From Prostheceraeus crozeri (Eukaryota; Platyhelminthes; Polycladida; Euryleptidae): DNA of 64,000 nt. Each line of letters opens with the position of its first letter. Positions within the stretch are counted from its first letter, which is position 1. The translations under genes and the position numbers were made by a program. The stretch is taken from contig CAJQUW010005296.1 of assembly GCA_907163375.1 (NCBI GenBank), positions 372,001-436,000 of the forward strand. The letters run 5' to 3'. Below the pieces are notes generated by a model that was given only the letters and a program-made list of their open reading frames with translations, was not told where the DNA came from and made no database searches. Shown here in pieces: positions 54,507 to 64,000 of this stretch.

Positions 54507-56998
54507 AATCATACTTGAATCACCGATAATCATATCTGAAGCTTCCAAGCAAGCTCTCAAGAAGCCTGCATTTTGATCAGAATTAAAGCACCATTCATAA
54601 TCTCATAGACACCATCTAAATGCTATTTATATAGTAAGTGTGTCTTCATATTCGTAGACATGCGTATTCATGATTCGAAATATGCAAGGGCAGGTTTGCT
54701 TTTTATACTGTAATTATGAGTTCAGTAAAGAAAATTTTCATGTTTTTAATTACTTGTCCCGCCTAAAAAATAGGGAGAGAAAATCATGACGCATGTCGCA
54801 GAATGCGATCTACATGTGATGTGAAGAACACTCAGGTCATTCAATCCATTGATAGAATCTTTCTTAGGCAGACGATTATGCCTGTGTGTGTGTCATGGAA
54901 GCTCATATCCCGGCAATGTCCGATGATATAAATTTGTGTTCGTCTTGACTGCAGCTCAGACTTAAGCTCGACTGTGTATTTACGCATTATCAATAAAGGG
55001 CCAAGTTTAAGAGGGCGTCAAGGATAAAAGTATCTTAAAAATCTCAAACAGATATTAATCAAGTTAGATTTTAACTATTTTTAATAATTTAGCAACTTTA
55101 ATTCTTCCCAACTTGAAAAAAGTTTGTATAAAGCCCAGTCTCGTTTTCCAATCTGATAGACTCTATCCGCTTGTTCGATAGCTAGCAGTCGCAAGAATGA
55201 AAATGCAAGCGAAAAAGTCAATCATAATAATTCGTGACTTTAACGCGACGAAGATTCCAATTGTGAAAGACTGATGCAGCATTCAATCTTTATCTAGGAG
55301 GATCGCTATACCTTCAGTAATAACGAATAGTTCTGTTTATTTTTATCTGATGTGAGGTTCATGACCTTTTTAAACTTTCTAGCATTGTCCCTGTCGGTGC
55401 ATGAAGTAAAGAAAAACGTCTCCGGGCTGCAAACGATCAAACAAAGTTGTGTATGCAGTGAAGAGCCAGAGCAAGTTCATGTCCGAGCAAACTAGGAAAA
55501 AACAATACTGTTGAAATATGCTACTCGTACACAAACATCAACTCAATGTTGATCTTTTCTTTGCAGCAAACATTGTGAGCTTGTTCTGATGTTATGAATC
55601 GCAAATTTCTGGATGTTCTTTAGGGCATACTTCAATATTTCAATTCTTTAGTTTAAGTCAATTGGAGCGCTCTTTAGTTATGCGTAAAAGAATTTAACAA
55701 TAAATTACGATTAAGTAATTTAAATGTTTTGTGAGAAGATTCATTTGTAGACCACGCATTTCGTATTTAGAAAAGGACAATAAAATTCAGCAGGTTCAGG
55801 GTCCGATCAATATGAGCCCCTAGAATGAATTTCTCGCCATAAGATTAAGTCTGAAGTATACTTTGACTGAGCGATGGACTAACAAGGCATCAAAGATGAA
55901 AGATTTTCCTAATCATTTTTCGTAGTTAAGAGTATGGTCAATTATATTCCGCTCTGACTGAGAAAGCAAAAATGATATTGCACACGCTTTTGTAGGATTC
56001 CCTTGCTATAGGATTTTCAGTTCATTGGCGTGACAGCTCGCTTTACTGTTGTTGAGCAATAAGATTATATATTTCGCATGACGTAGCATCCATGGGCTTC
56101 TCCCACTCAGCATCCTGAGTTTTGGAAACAAAGAAGAATTAAAAGAAGATTGCATTTCAAAGGCAGCATGATGGCTTGCATTAGTTCATCGACTCAGTAA
56201 ACAAAGGAGGACATAAGTTAATGAAGGAATTCAATCTCCGAGCAGTGCACTGTTCGGGAAAATGGTCCATGTCAAAGGTATGACACGGTCCGTATAACAA
56301 GGCCTTCTGAATTGCAGATTCTTTGTAAGTTATTTGTCTAGATTTTACAAGAAAACAGATAATTGTGCAATGTAAAAAAAAATCTTATGCAGTGCACTTC
56401 CGCATAAAATCTGGATAAGATCCGTATTTTGATGATATAGGTAAAAGTGCGAATAAGAAAATATAGTCCACATTCTGGACAGGTGCTATTTGAGGTGCAA
56501 AAGAGAAAACGGGTCCGATGAGCTTATGAGCAGTGGCGTGAGCATATTTCACAGGTGCCAAAAACTTTCTTTTAAAATTGAAATGACAAACAAAGTTATT
56601 TATGGCTCATTTCATCAAGTGTGACATATATAATTATCAAATGATTAATATAATTAAAAAATCTTAAGAAAAAATAAAAAGTCATTTTTTCATTGGCAAT
56701 TTGAGTTGCAAACATTTTGCATGGCACCTTGTATGCATTGACAAATCAACCAAGGTAGGCATTGTGATAGAAATTCTCCTTCTGGTACATTGGTAGAAGC
56801 TGATGAATGCGTTTATATCATGGTCCCTATACAGTGACTGTGCGGACATTTGGATGCGAGCCCTTATGTACCTTCGATAAGTACCATTTAGCTAAACCAA
56901 ATCAGGACCGTGCGTTTATCTTGCATCGTAGGACCTAGGGGTCCACCTCAAATGTTCCCTGTTCCGATAGATAGAACCTTTTGGAAACAGGGCTACTA
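54507..56998. other. No recognisable feature
   Basis: 2.5 kb without long frames, tandem repeats or inverted ends that I can see. This may be the most host-like unique DNA of the window. Confidence 0.4.
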
Positions 56999-57111
56999 TA
57001 CAATCTGTCCCACATTATTAGTCACCCCCTACTTTTTCATGCATTTGTCTATAAATGAAGAATGATTTCTATTTTCAAGTTATACAATGATATGATGTCT
57101 ATCATATGATA

Positions 57112-57560
57112 TTAAGCCCCTCTATAATTATATTTATTATTCATAAGCAACAAAAAACAGCAAGTTTCCATCAAATATGTACTTGTAATAGGACATACAT
57201 GTAATTGCATGCAAATTATAAAATTATCGGGAAAACATGATAAAAATGAGTATTTTGTATGTCCACCTTTCTCTAGAATGAGAGCAGCAATTCTATCAGG
57301 CATGGAATCGACGAGACGCTGACATGTCCTGATGATAGTAGGGTCTTGGTGCCACGCCTTGATCAATGCTGCAATTAGTTCCGATTTCGTCTTCAGGGTT
57401 TGGTGCTGGAGCCTTTTATTCACAATACCCCAAAGCATTTCTATAGGATTCATGTCTGGACTGTTCTCAGACCAATCAAGTACAGTGACATTATTGGCCT
57501 GGATACAGCTCATTGAGACCTAGATGTGTGGCATGTTGCCCCGTCTTGCATAAAAATCCA
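57112..57560 (-). pseudogene. Tc1-type transposase, C-terminal part
   Basis: NWIFMQDGATCHTS carries the second catalytic Asp. After a frameshift near 57513, VTVLDWSENSPDMNPIEMLW carries the final Glu (PDMNPIE), followed by the usual LQHQTLKTKSELIAALIKAW helix. The frame runs on to 57112. Confidence 0.8.
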
Positions 57561-57564
57561 GTTA

Positions 57565-58475
57565 GGGGCCATCCATAAAGGACGTCCGCAGCGGGGGGAA
57601 GGGGGGGTCAGTCAAATGCGGACAGTTGCGGACGGGGAGAGGGGGGAGGGGGCAAGAAAAAGCGGACGTCCGCTTATTCACAAGTTAAATCACTTTTGAC
57701 ACCGGATGGTTAGCGTTTTAAGTTCATCTCTTCATTGTGAAGGAATGGTAGACTAATGACTTGTTAATCTGCGATCCCACGAAACAGATGATGTTTTATT
57801 ATTACAGATGAGTTTGAATAAAGATGTTTACGTTTGACAGCATCTCATATTTTTGTTGACAAATTCTGATGAAAATTGATTAATGAAATTAAGATAAGTA
57901 ATATATGTAAACCGATGGACTATAAAAGAAATTAGTACATCAAATCGTTGACTAGTTTATAAAATCGTATAGATCTATAAATGTGCTGTCATGTAGTATA
58001 TAGTATTCAAACGGGAGTTTGGCTTTTCTGTTATTAAGCTTTATAGTATATGTTACCAGAGTGTATGTTGTGAAGGTGTTTAATCTGTCTTTTAAGAATG
58101 TAAAATTTAAAAATTTGAAGATTGAGCAAGAAAATCGGTTGAAATTATTCCGTGGCTGACGTAGGATCATCACAAAAAATCTGACAGACTCTGTTATAAC
58201 ATGTACGTTTATCAAGAAATAATCTAATAAATTATGTAGGTTAAGGACATATAGGCCTATGTACCAAAACGAAAAATAAGATGCAAGCAGGGCTAAGATG
58301 CAACGAGACTAAATACCTAAGTGATAGTAACTCAGTTTCATAGCTAATACTGAAGGCTTATAAATGCGGACGTCCGGGGGGGAGGGGGGGTTCGAAAATC
58401 CGGACACCTGCGGACAGAGGGGGAGGGGGGTCAAAAATAGTCCATTTTCTGCGGACGTCCTTTATGGATGGCCCC
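57565..58475. mobile_element. PIF/Harbinger MITE in the Tc1 gene, TSD TTA
   Basis: Inverted ends GGGGCCATCCATAAAGGACG and complement. TTA lies at 57562-57564 and 58476-58478, the 3-bp target duplication of PIF/Harbinger. Excising the element with one TTA restores the Tc1 reading GDNH-NWIF, so the borders are exact. Subterminal parts are rich in gcggac and poly-G runs. No ORF of its own. Confidence 0.92.
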
Positions 58476-58640
58476 TTATGGTTGTCGCCAAACAAATCCG
58501 TTGCTTGGGGGATCAGCCCAGTCTCGATAACATGCTTGTATTTAATACTGTTCATCGTTCCTTCAACGAGGAACTTCGGTCTGTTACTTTTGAAGTCTGC
58601 CTCTTCGGACCACATTTACCAATTCTGTGATTTGGAATAC
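58476..58640 (-). pseudogene. Tc1-type transposase, middle part
   Basis: MWSEEADFKSNRPKFLVEGT, MNSIKYKHVIETGLIPQATD and LFGDNH are the segment that normally precedes WIFMQDGA. It stops exactly at the Harbinger insertion. An in-frame stop lies just upstream of MWSEE in the longer reading. Confidence 0.7.
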
Positions 58641-58739
58641 CTCTCCCACAGAATTAGACAGGTTGTCTCTTCTTCCGTTTGACTACACCATTTCCATGTT
58701 AAGTTCAGAACTCTGAATTTATATTTGCGACTTCATCAT

Positions 58740-59222
58740 TTCTTTATGCGAATATGTCATTTTAATTTCAGATTTATTCAAAACAGTTTACTAATTGATC
58801 ACTTATTTTTAATCACTTAAGAATTGGTCACTTTAATTTCAGTGTTCATCACATATATTTGATCTTTCAATTCTTATATTTAAGATAATAGAAAATATTT
58901 CAGAATAAATCACTTATTTTCAAGAATTCAGCATTTATATATCATCATTGAGAATTAGTCATTTATAATTCAGATATCATCATTTATATTTCAATTACCT
59001 AATTTATATTTAAGAAAAGGTTACTTAATTTTTTGATTAGATCATTTATATTTCAGATAAGAATTGAAGTTGCGACTCCATCATTTATATTTCAGATAAT
59101 CAGCATTTCTATTTCAGAAAACACGATTTAAATTCCATTCTGTCAGTTTTATATTGAGAAGAAATCACTTTAATTCGAGAGCGAAATTCATGACACAACA
59201 GTTATCCGAGATCATTTATAAG
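58740..59222. repeat. Degenerate AT-rich repeat, catttatatttcag words
   Basis: The word atcatttatatttcagat recurs with changes a dozen times, spacing about 30-40 bp. No coding potential. Confidence 0.7.
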
Positions 59223-59270
59223 TGGCCTTTGTAATCAAAGTCAATGATTTCATACTGAAGGTCTGCAACA

Positions 59271-59651
59271 ATGGAGATGTCAGAGAATTGTGCTATCTGT
59301 CTTCGGACAATGTTGAAGGACAGCTTACGTCTTTTACTGCCTTGTTTTCATTACCTGCATCAACAATGTTCTACTCAAATAGTAGAAGATAATAATCCGA
59401 GGTGCCCCATTTGACGTGAAGACATAGAAGATTCTGAAGTGGTCGAACATCGAAATTATAAGAAATATCTACCAAAAGACAGAGAACGAATAGTCGAATG
59501 TGGAGACAAAGGTGGAGACTGGCGTGGCCTAGCAAAATCACTCAATGTAAATATGAAGACTGCCTACGGATGGGTTCGAAGTGGCGAGACAAGTGGAAAA
59601 GCTCGAGGTGGATATAAGCAAAAAATCCTGAGTGATGAGCAGATGGCTGTG
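59271..59651 (+). pseudogene. RING finger joined to a transposase-type helix-turn-helix
   Basis: From the ATG at 59271 the frame reads ENCAICLRTM, LLLPCFHYLHQQC and NPRCPI, a C3HC4-type RING finger. Its last Cys codon is replaced by TGA (59412-59414). The same frame continues into KKYLPKDRERIVECGDKGGD, WRGLAKSLNVNMKTAYGWVR and GGYKQKILSDEQ, a homeodomain-like helix-turn-helix of the kind at the N-terminus of IS630/Tc1-type transposases. The rest is cut off by the left end of the second Polinton-like element at 59652. It could be a transposon-borne or host gene. Confidence 0.6.
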
Positions 59652-60150
59652 AGTAGTAAGCAAAACTCCACTTCTGGACCGCGCAAGATGGCCGCCATCG
59701 CTGCGTCCCCCCCCTCTGGCACGGCAGAGTGTCGTGGTCGGCCGCCGTGGTGCTTCGTGTCTGAGTCCCCCCCCCTCTGGAACGATGGAGTGTCGTGGTG
59801 GACTTGGGCGACCGCCAGGATTAGTCTTGAGGCTATAGTGTGTGATGCTTTTGGTGCAATCTGCTGAATGTTGGGTTGTAAAATGGGTTGTTTCGAGTGG
59901 AAGGAGTGGTCGGATGAGAAAACGGAGGTCGGATTCGTGTTCAGCGTGAAATTCTGCATCGGTAGGGTGAGTTTCAAGGCAATCGGTGAGAAAAAAATTT
60001 CAACATTTTTCGAAAAACGACAGAGTTAGAATTTGGGACGTTTTGGTGTGTAGCGCCCAAACGAAGCATCGGATGAGAAAACGGATGCCAGATTTGGAAT
60101 CAACTTGATGTTATTGTCCAATGAGGATCATCATCCAATGAGAATCAAGC
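59652..60150. other. Terminal region of second Polinton-like element
   Basis: GC-rich start with C-runs (ccccccc twice, in a partly repeated block at about 59700-59790: tggcacggcagagtgtcgtgg / tggaacgatggagtgtcgtgg). Then gatgagaaaacgga occurs at about 59913 and 60074. Probably the terminal inverted repeat, but the partner is not in the window. Confidence 0.5.
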
Positions 60151-60157
60151 ATTTCTT

Positions 60158-60166
60158 TATAAATAG
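60158..60166 (+). promoter_or_regulatory. TATA box of the first gene in element 2
   Basis: TATAAATAG stands about 108 bases before the ATG at 60266; a transcription start near 60190 would give a short leader. Upstream, catccaatgagaatca includes a CCAAT word. Confidence 0.6.
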
Positions 60167-60265
60167 CGAGCCTTCCACAGCGAGAATCATTCCATCGTTG
60201 AATCACACGAGTGACGGACGCACATTTTCTCTCTCCCTAGTTCCCTGTTCTATTATCCAACTAAA

Positions 60266-60708
60266 ATGGTAAGTCGCTACTTCCCTCCCTCTCCTCCTTT
60301 GAACGTAAACTTAATACAATCTTTTTTCATTTTCAGGCATCTACTCCATCTACTGCACTAGTAGGACAAAATGGCGGTCAAACGTTACAAGGTTCGCTAC
60401 GGTCAGATCATCTACAACTGAGGCCAGTGGAAGAAACAACCAAGGTACATAATCCTACACCGCTACAGCGTAAATTTAAACAAGCCTTGCGTTATGATGA
60501 TCATAGCGTAGTACTCCAAACGGGAATGCTCCCTTCCACGGATGTCAAGATAATGCACAATCAGTATGGGGACTACATACTGATCCCCGTGAGTCCGTAC
60601 ATTCGCCACCAACTGGATATTATTGAGGAGTACGTGACATTAAATATGGACATTCCTACTCCTCTTGCTCAAGAGTGGAAGGCGAGAGATGACAAGGATA
60701 CTCCCTAG
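60266..60708 (+). pseudogene. First gene of element 2, with a small intron; function unknown
   Basis: The ATG at 60266 is followed directly by a GTAAGT donor. A pyrimidine-rich tract and cag end the 68-base intron at 60336. The next exon reads ASTPSTALVGQNGG..., RKFKQALRYDDHSVVLQTGM and YGDYILIPVSPYIRHQLDII. Protein-like sequence continues in the neighbouring bases (LPVSHWCTYYKKDGDHSI, NGLYYGRHKDNKIASLS). Abundant early-gene position, but no domain recognised. Broken. Confidence 0.5.
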
Positions 60709-60953
60709 AGAAAGATTTGGGATGGTAATCACATTTGCCTACCGGTATCACATTGGTGTACTTACTATAAGAAGGATGGAGATCATTCAATACCCATCAG
60801 ATGTGATGAGCTCGGAGAAGGTACTTGGGATATCCTTTTCAAAGTGAATGGGCTATATTATGGTCGACACAAGGATAATAAAATAGCCTCTCTCTCCATG
60901 CATATGGCCATCCATCCTATATATTCCGAAACCACCCAACGTGGACGACATAA

Positions 60954-61223
60954 TTGATCAAATCCTTAACAGCAGTGGTACGAAGCGCAAGTCGGAGAAG
61001 AATGCTACATCAAAACGCAAATCAAAGAAGGAGAATTGCTAGTCCTTTCCTAACTCTACCCTATGACAATTCGCTTATGTGCTTTGAGTGTCGTATACGT
61101 GGTCTTATTAGATACATTTTACTTCTTCGTTGCCATCATATCATTTGTGTATTTTGTCGTGAAAAGCATCGATGTAATTCTTCATTTTGTAATATGTTAA
61201 TATGTTATAGAACGTTTCCTTAG
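60954..61223 (+). CDS. RING-type zinc finger ORF in element 2
   Basis: The second half reads SLMCFECRIRGLIRYILLLR then CHHIICVFCREKHRCNSS and FCNMLIC, giving a CxxC, Cys-His, CxxC, CxxxxC pattern like a small RING finger. The basic N-terminus (RSASRRRMLHQNANQRRRIA) may be read from leader sequence; the Met at about 61077 is an alternative start. RING proteins act as ubiquitin ligases; a viral host-control role is inference. Confidence 0.5.
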   Translation: MIKSLTAVVRSASRRRMLHQNANQRRRIASPFLTLPYDNSLMCFECRIRGLIRYILLLRCHHIICVFCREKHRCNSSFCNMLICYRTFP

Positions 61224-61262
61224 ATGTGTAAATTTCCGTTTTAGGCTTCTATCATCATTTTT

Positions 61263-61795
61263 ATGGATTGTGAGGGTGAACCTGTACAGGAGCTCAGTGC
61301 TATTGCTATGAACAATTGGACATATCAGATTGTTAGTGTCTATCATCAACATGCCAACTGCGATCCCAATGTTGATCAATGGGCGAGAAAACACATTCAT
61401 GGACTTAATCTGAAATATTTGCAAGACTATGGCTTTTCTTGTGAAAGTGCTCTTCTTATTGACTTTAAACGATGGTTAGCTGCTTTCAATGTTATACGCA
61501 TCTTTTGTAATAATCCTGGTAAGGAGAGGAAAGTATTTCCCAATCTAATCATTGATGATATTTTGCTCCGCCTTTGGGATAGTAGAGTGAATCAACATTA
61601 TCATGAAGTCACGAAACGTTTTAAGGATTTGTGTGTTCCTATTTTGTCTGTTCGTTGTAGTAGCTACGTTCATAACCAATGCTTTCTTTCCTCCTTACCT
61701 CAACACTGCCAAAGTCCTGTATGGTTATCATTGCTCGCTGTATGATAGTTATCAGCTGTATCTATTTTATCTCTTTCAAACCATTGATTTATAAT
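61263..61795 (+). pseudogene. DEDD-type exonuclease-like protein in element 2
   Basis: MDCEGEPVQELSAIAM supplies the Asp-Glu pair, WARKHIHGL is a conserved block and YGYHCSLYDSYQLYLFYLF the final His...Asp motif. This order (DxE, then HxxxxD) is that of DnaQ-like 3'-5' exonucleases. I recall similar stand-alone proteins from invertebrate Polinton-type elements. Probable role in replication proofreading. Broken. Confidence 0.55.
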
Positions 61796-61882
61796 GCATG
61801 CTTGTTACCGTTATTCAATAAATGTTACTATGAGAAGAGTTGTTGTTTTCATGCAATGGATGGGATAGATAAAGGGCGATCA

Positions 61883-62293
61883 TGTCTTTCTCAAACGACT
61901 GCGGAACATTACGTTTTCATAGGCAAAGTTTAAAAGGAGCTGTTCAAGATTATGTGATAAAATTTCATAAAGATGAGGACCGACATCGAAGCAGGGGTCG
62001 ATGATGCTAGCACTCTCTTTCTAGAGTTAATGAATACATTCTCTGATAGCATTATCATGGCGCGATTAGTTGCGAAAATTAAGTTTAGTCATTTTGGAAA
62101 GGAAGAGGTGGAAAGTCGCTCTTTCCATTTTGCTTCTTATTCAATGGAAGTGGTAGATCACCCCCAAGAATTTTTTAAAAGACATATGATAAAAATTGCT
62201 GAACGTTTTAACGCATTTAACCATCATGGTAGCAGTCTAGTGATTGAAGCGATTTCAGATATTCACATTCAACTTTCCATAAAGAAAAATTGA
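61883..62293 (+). pseudogene. Polymerase-N-terminus-like protein in element 2
   Basis: Reads FASYSMEVVDHPQEFFKRHM, IAERFNAFNHHGSSLVIEAI and SDIHIQL, similar to the region ahead of family B polymerase cores of Polintons (where it is usually followed by a basic motif and the INxxNxDDxCFLW block, absent here). A low-confidence call. Broken. Confidence 0.4.
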
Positions 62294-62450
62294 AAATGCA
62301 GTGGTACTTGATTGTAGCACAACTGGTTTTCGAGCTATGTCTGCTCACTCTCGAAGTATATTCCTTCTGTACATGCGTCTATTATTTAGAAAAGGCTAGC
62401 AATTCATATCTTCAAAAAGACTTGCTATAGACATCAGTAACGGTGAAACT

Positions 62451-62618
62451 ATGTGTTGCGATGTATGTAAGCGAAAGGATGGAAATGAAAAGCGCATCTT
62501 CAAGAGATGTAAGCATGCTTTTTGTCAACGCTGTTTCATACGTAATTGCATTCAACTTTGCCAATGTAACCACTGTGATATTGCTCATTTCGAGTGTCAC
62601 TTATGTCGCAATAGTTAG
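62451..62618 (+). CDS. Cys-rich RING-like small ORF in element 2
   Basis: 55 residues: MCCDVCKRKDGNEKR, FKRCKHAFCQRCFIRNC, QCNHCDIAHFECHLCRNS. CxxC, then CxHxxxCxxC, then CxxC and CxxC fit a RING finger with an extra zinc knuckle. Start ATG at 62451; the frame is open from upstream of it, so the true start could be earlier. Further Cys follow the stop (YLCKCGKD). Third RING-like frame in this neighbourhood, counting the interrupted gene at 59271. Confidence 0.5.
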   Translation: MCCDVCKRKDGNEKRIFKRCKHAFCQRCFIRNCIQLCQCNHCDIAHFECHLCRNS

Positions 62619-62741
62619 TACCTATGCAAATGTGGTAAAGATAGGTTTTAGCAAAGACTAACACGGAAAATGGCGAAACGTAAAATGGCGAAAACGTAAA
62701 AAGTCAAAAGTTTTCTTCAGCCATTCAAAGCTCTCCGACGA

Positions 62742-63059
62742 ATGAAAGCAAATCAGCGATACAATGCTATACGACATGCTAACGATAAATTCATTTGTGA
62801 AATTATTTCTCATGTGAGGAAGTTGAGGACGAAGAAATTAGCGCCAAAACAACGAAAGTTACTTAAGCGATATGCTACGAAATTGCGTTTCATCTCCAAT
62901 CCTAAAGTCACCCTTCAAAGAAAGAGGAAAACTCTAACACAAAAGGGCGGTTTCCTTTCAGCAATACTTCCAATGATAGCTCCTGCGTGGGCAACCTATT
63001 TGTTAATATCTTTGGCTCTAAGCGTTATTTATGAAAATGTTGAATCTCAAAGTGATTAA
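62742..63059 (+). CDS. Adenovirus pX-like core protein in element 2
   Basis: 105 residues, strongly basic (ISHVRKLRTKKLAPKQRKLL, TLQRKRKTLTQKGGFLSAIL), then a hydrophobic end PMIAPAWATYLLISLALSVI. The basic run followed by KGGFLxxxLP is the signature I know from Polinton/adintovirus core proteins and adenovirus pX. Likely DNA-condensing virion protein. Its stop overlaps the ATPase start codon region. Confidence 0.7.
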   Translation: MKANQRYNAIRHANDKFICEIISHVRKLRTKKLAPKQRKLLKRYATKLRFISNPKVTLQRKRKTLTQKGGFLSAILPMIAPAWATYLLISLALSVIYENVESQSD

Positions 63060-63600
63060 ATGGATTTCAGACTTCAATGTGATAAAGTTCTGACTGTATC
63101 AGGTCCATCTCATGCAGGTAAAACTGTTTTTCACGCTGAATTTATTGGATAAAAGAAGGGAGTTGTTTAAGGAACCTATCAATCGAGTGATTTGGTGTTA
63201 TGGTATTTATCAACCGTCGCTGTTTCAGGAATTGCAAAGTCGCAACTTTATTCGACATGAAGGAATTATTCCAGTGGATAAACTTCAGTCTAATGATGTT
63301 GTTGTATTGGATGATTTATTCAAAGAAAGTAAGAATTCAAAAGATGTTACAGATATGTTCACTCGCGCAGCACACCATAAAAGGTGTTTTATCATCTATA
63401 TTACACAAAATTTGTTTCCTGATGGAAACGAAGCTCGTACACGAAACCTGAATACACACTATTATGCTATTTTCAAGAATCCGCGAGATAAAAGTCAATT
63501 TGAAATTTTAGCGCGACAAGTTGCACCCAGAGGATCAAAAGCCTTAATTGAAATTTTTCAAGCAGCTACTGAAAAACCATTTACTGTTACTTATTCATAG
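63060..63600 (+). pseudogene. Packaging ATPase of element 2
   Basis: Walker A reads VSGPSHAGKT near 63105. RVIWCYGIYQ, Walker B DVVVLDDLFKE, MFTRAAHHKRCFIIYITQNL and HYYAIFKNPRDKSQFEILAR follow, the standard block order of the Polinton/PLV-type packaging ATPase. It is quite different from the ATPase of the first Polinton (50623-51373), so the two elements belong to distinct lineages. Broken. Confidence 0.82.
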
Positions 63601-63676
63601 ACTTTACGCAAGAGTGTCCGGAAGAATTTAGATTTCGAAGTGATATTTTGAAAACTCCCATGATTATCTACAAACT

Positions 63677-64000
63677 ATGAGTTCTTATTCTCGCATGATT
63701 GTTATTCCTCAGGATGAATATGTACAATAGACTGCCATGCAGCAAGTAAAGCAACCTCTTGCAAATCAAATGTATAGGAAAGAAATAGATTATCAGCAAA
63801 ATGTTCACATCAAAGATCCACATCGTCCTTACTTCTTCACCAAACTTAACCTGAATCAATTGAAAAAATCTCCCATAATCCTCCACCTCATAAACACCAA
63901 TACATCTTACACCAAACTCCACAATCTCTCCATCCACACCCAAATCTCAATAACCCTACATAATATATCCCCCAACCACATAAATCACTCTTCTCCCACC
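63677..64000 (+). pseudogene. Start of a further Polinton-type gene, running into window end
   Basis: MSSYSRMIVIPQDEYVQ, then MQQVKQPLANQMYRKEIDYQ and IKDPHRPYFF look like the N-terminus of a small protein that commonly follows the ATPase in such elements; function unknown. From 63863 the sequence is G-free and the reading is not trustworthy. Broken or cut. Confidence 0.4.
63863..64000. other. 138 bases without any G at the window end
   Basis: From tgaaaaaatc onward the plus strand holds only A, C and T, rich in ccaca, cctc and aaac words. No repeat unit is evident. Possibly a read-quality or contig-end artefact rather than genomic sequence. Confidence 0.7.

Larger units (their letters stand above)
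57001..58690 (-). mobile_element. Tc1/mariner-type remnant
   Basis: Transposase pieces lie on the minus strand on both sides of a Harbinger MITE. The possible 3' end is at TA (56999-57000) followed by CAATCTGTCCCACATTATTA. I did not find the matching 5' end, and the 5' half of the gene is missing. Confidence 0.65.
59652..64000 (+). mobile_element. Second Polinton-like element, left part only
   Basis: Starts AGTAGTAAGCAAAACTCC inside the RING-HTH gene (the first element also starts AGTAGT). Content: a TATA-led gene, RING-type ORFs, an exonuclease, a polymerase N-terminal-like piece, a pX-like protein with GGFLSAILP, and a packaging ATPase. That fits a Polinton/adintovirus-type element, although no integrase or capsid gene lies in this part. 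It is GC-richer than the first element, so a different lineage. The right end is outside the window. Broken in several places (at least five). Confidence 0.65.

Noticed and set aside
59652-59867. Continuation of the HTH frame into the Polinton-like terminus
   Set aside because: After 59651 the frame reads GC-rich terminal-repeat sequence and is not part of the HTH protein.
63668-63943. 91-residue minus-strand frame at the window end
   Set aside because: Mostly encoded by the G-free stretch and opposite a Polinton-type gene start; not credible.

Overview
The window looks like repeat-rich DNA from an animal, most likely an aquatic invertebrate. The whole length is a patchwork of eukaryotic mobile elements: piggyBac, hAT, P/THAP, PIF/Harbinger, Tc1/mariner, a Penelope-like element and two Polintons. 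There are no bacterial-style operons, tRNAs, rRNAs or CRISPR arrays, and I found no convincing ordinary host gene. The taxon cannot be fixed from the sequence alone. The frequent TAGGCCTA-type words suggest a marine invertebrate, but that is only an impression.

Layout. 1-1925: a decayed piggyBac copy, minus strand, cut by the left edge. 1987-8734: three non-autonomous hAT elements with 8-bp target duplications. 8990-10529: a LINE scrap and the 3' part of a Penelope-like element with a GIY-YIG domain. 10564-11609: a THAP/P-like gene remnant. 12445-17519: a P-type transposon whose transposase keeps one reading frame apart from two stops; a 1.7-kb DNA transposon with 5-bp target duplication sits inside it, and a PIF/Harbinger-like element with a MADF ORF lies just before its start codon. 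19448-27360: two inverted copies of a fold-back element flank a four-level nest of hAT elements and two long-TIR MITEs. 27386-33596: a hAT containing a second hAT with a decayed transposase, which carries a 1.67-kb perfect-ended palindrome built of 182-bp repeats. 33870-35250: a degenerate minisatellite split by another hAT.

36794-54500 is a structurally whole but broken Polinton: AG...CT ends, long TIRs, 6-bp target duplication gctgtc. It carries an adenovirus-type protease, integrase, a parvovirus-VP1-like phospholipase A2 region, pX-like core proteins, major and minor capsid proteins, a coiled-coil fibre-like protein, protein-primed DNA polymerase B and a packaging ATPase. Replication and packaging genes lie in the right half, and capsid genes occupy two minus-strand blocks. 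Short palindromic repeats are inserted in frame in its polymerase gene.

54507-57000 holds nothing recognisable. 57001-58690 is a Tc1-type remnant split by a Harbinger MITE with TTA target duplication. 59271-59651 is a RING finger plus helix-turn-helix remnant, cut by the left end of a second Polinton-like element (59652 to beyond the window). That element has a TATA-driven first gene with a small intron, RING-type ORFs, a DEDD exonuclease, a pX-like protein and a packaging ATPase. The last 138 bases contain no G at all, which may be an assembly-end artefact.
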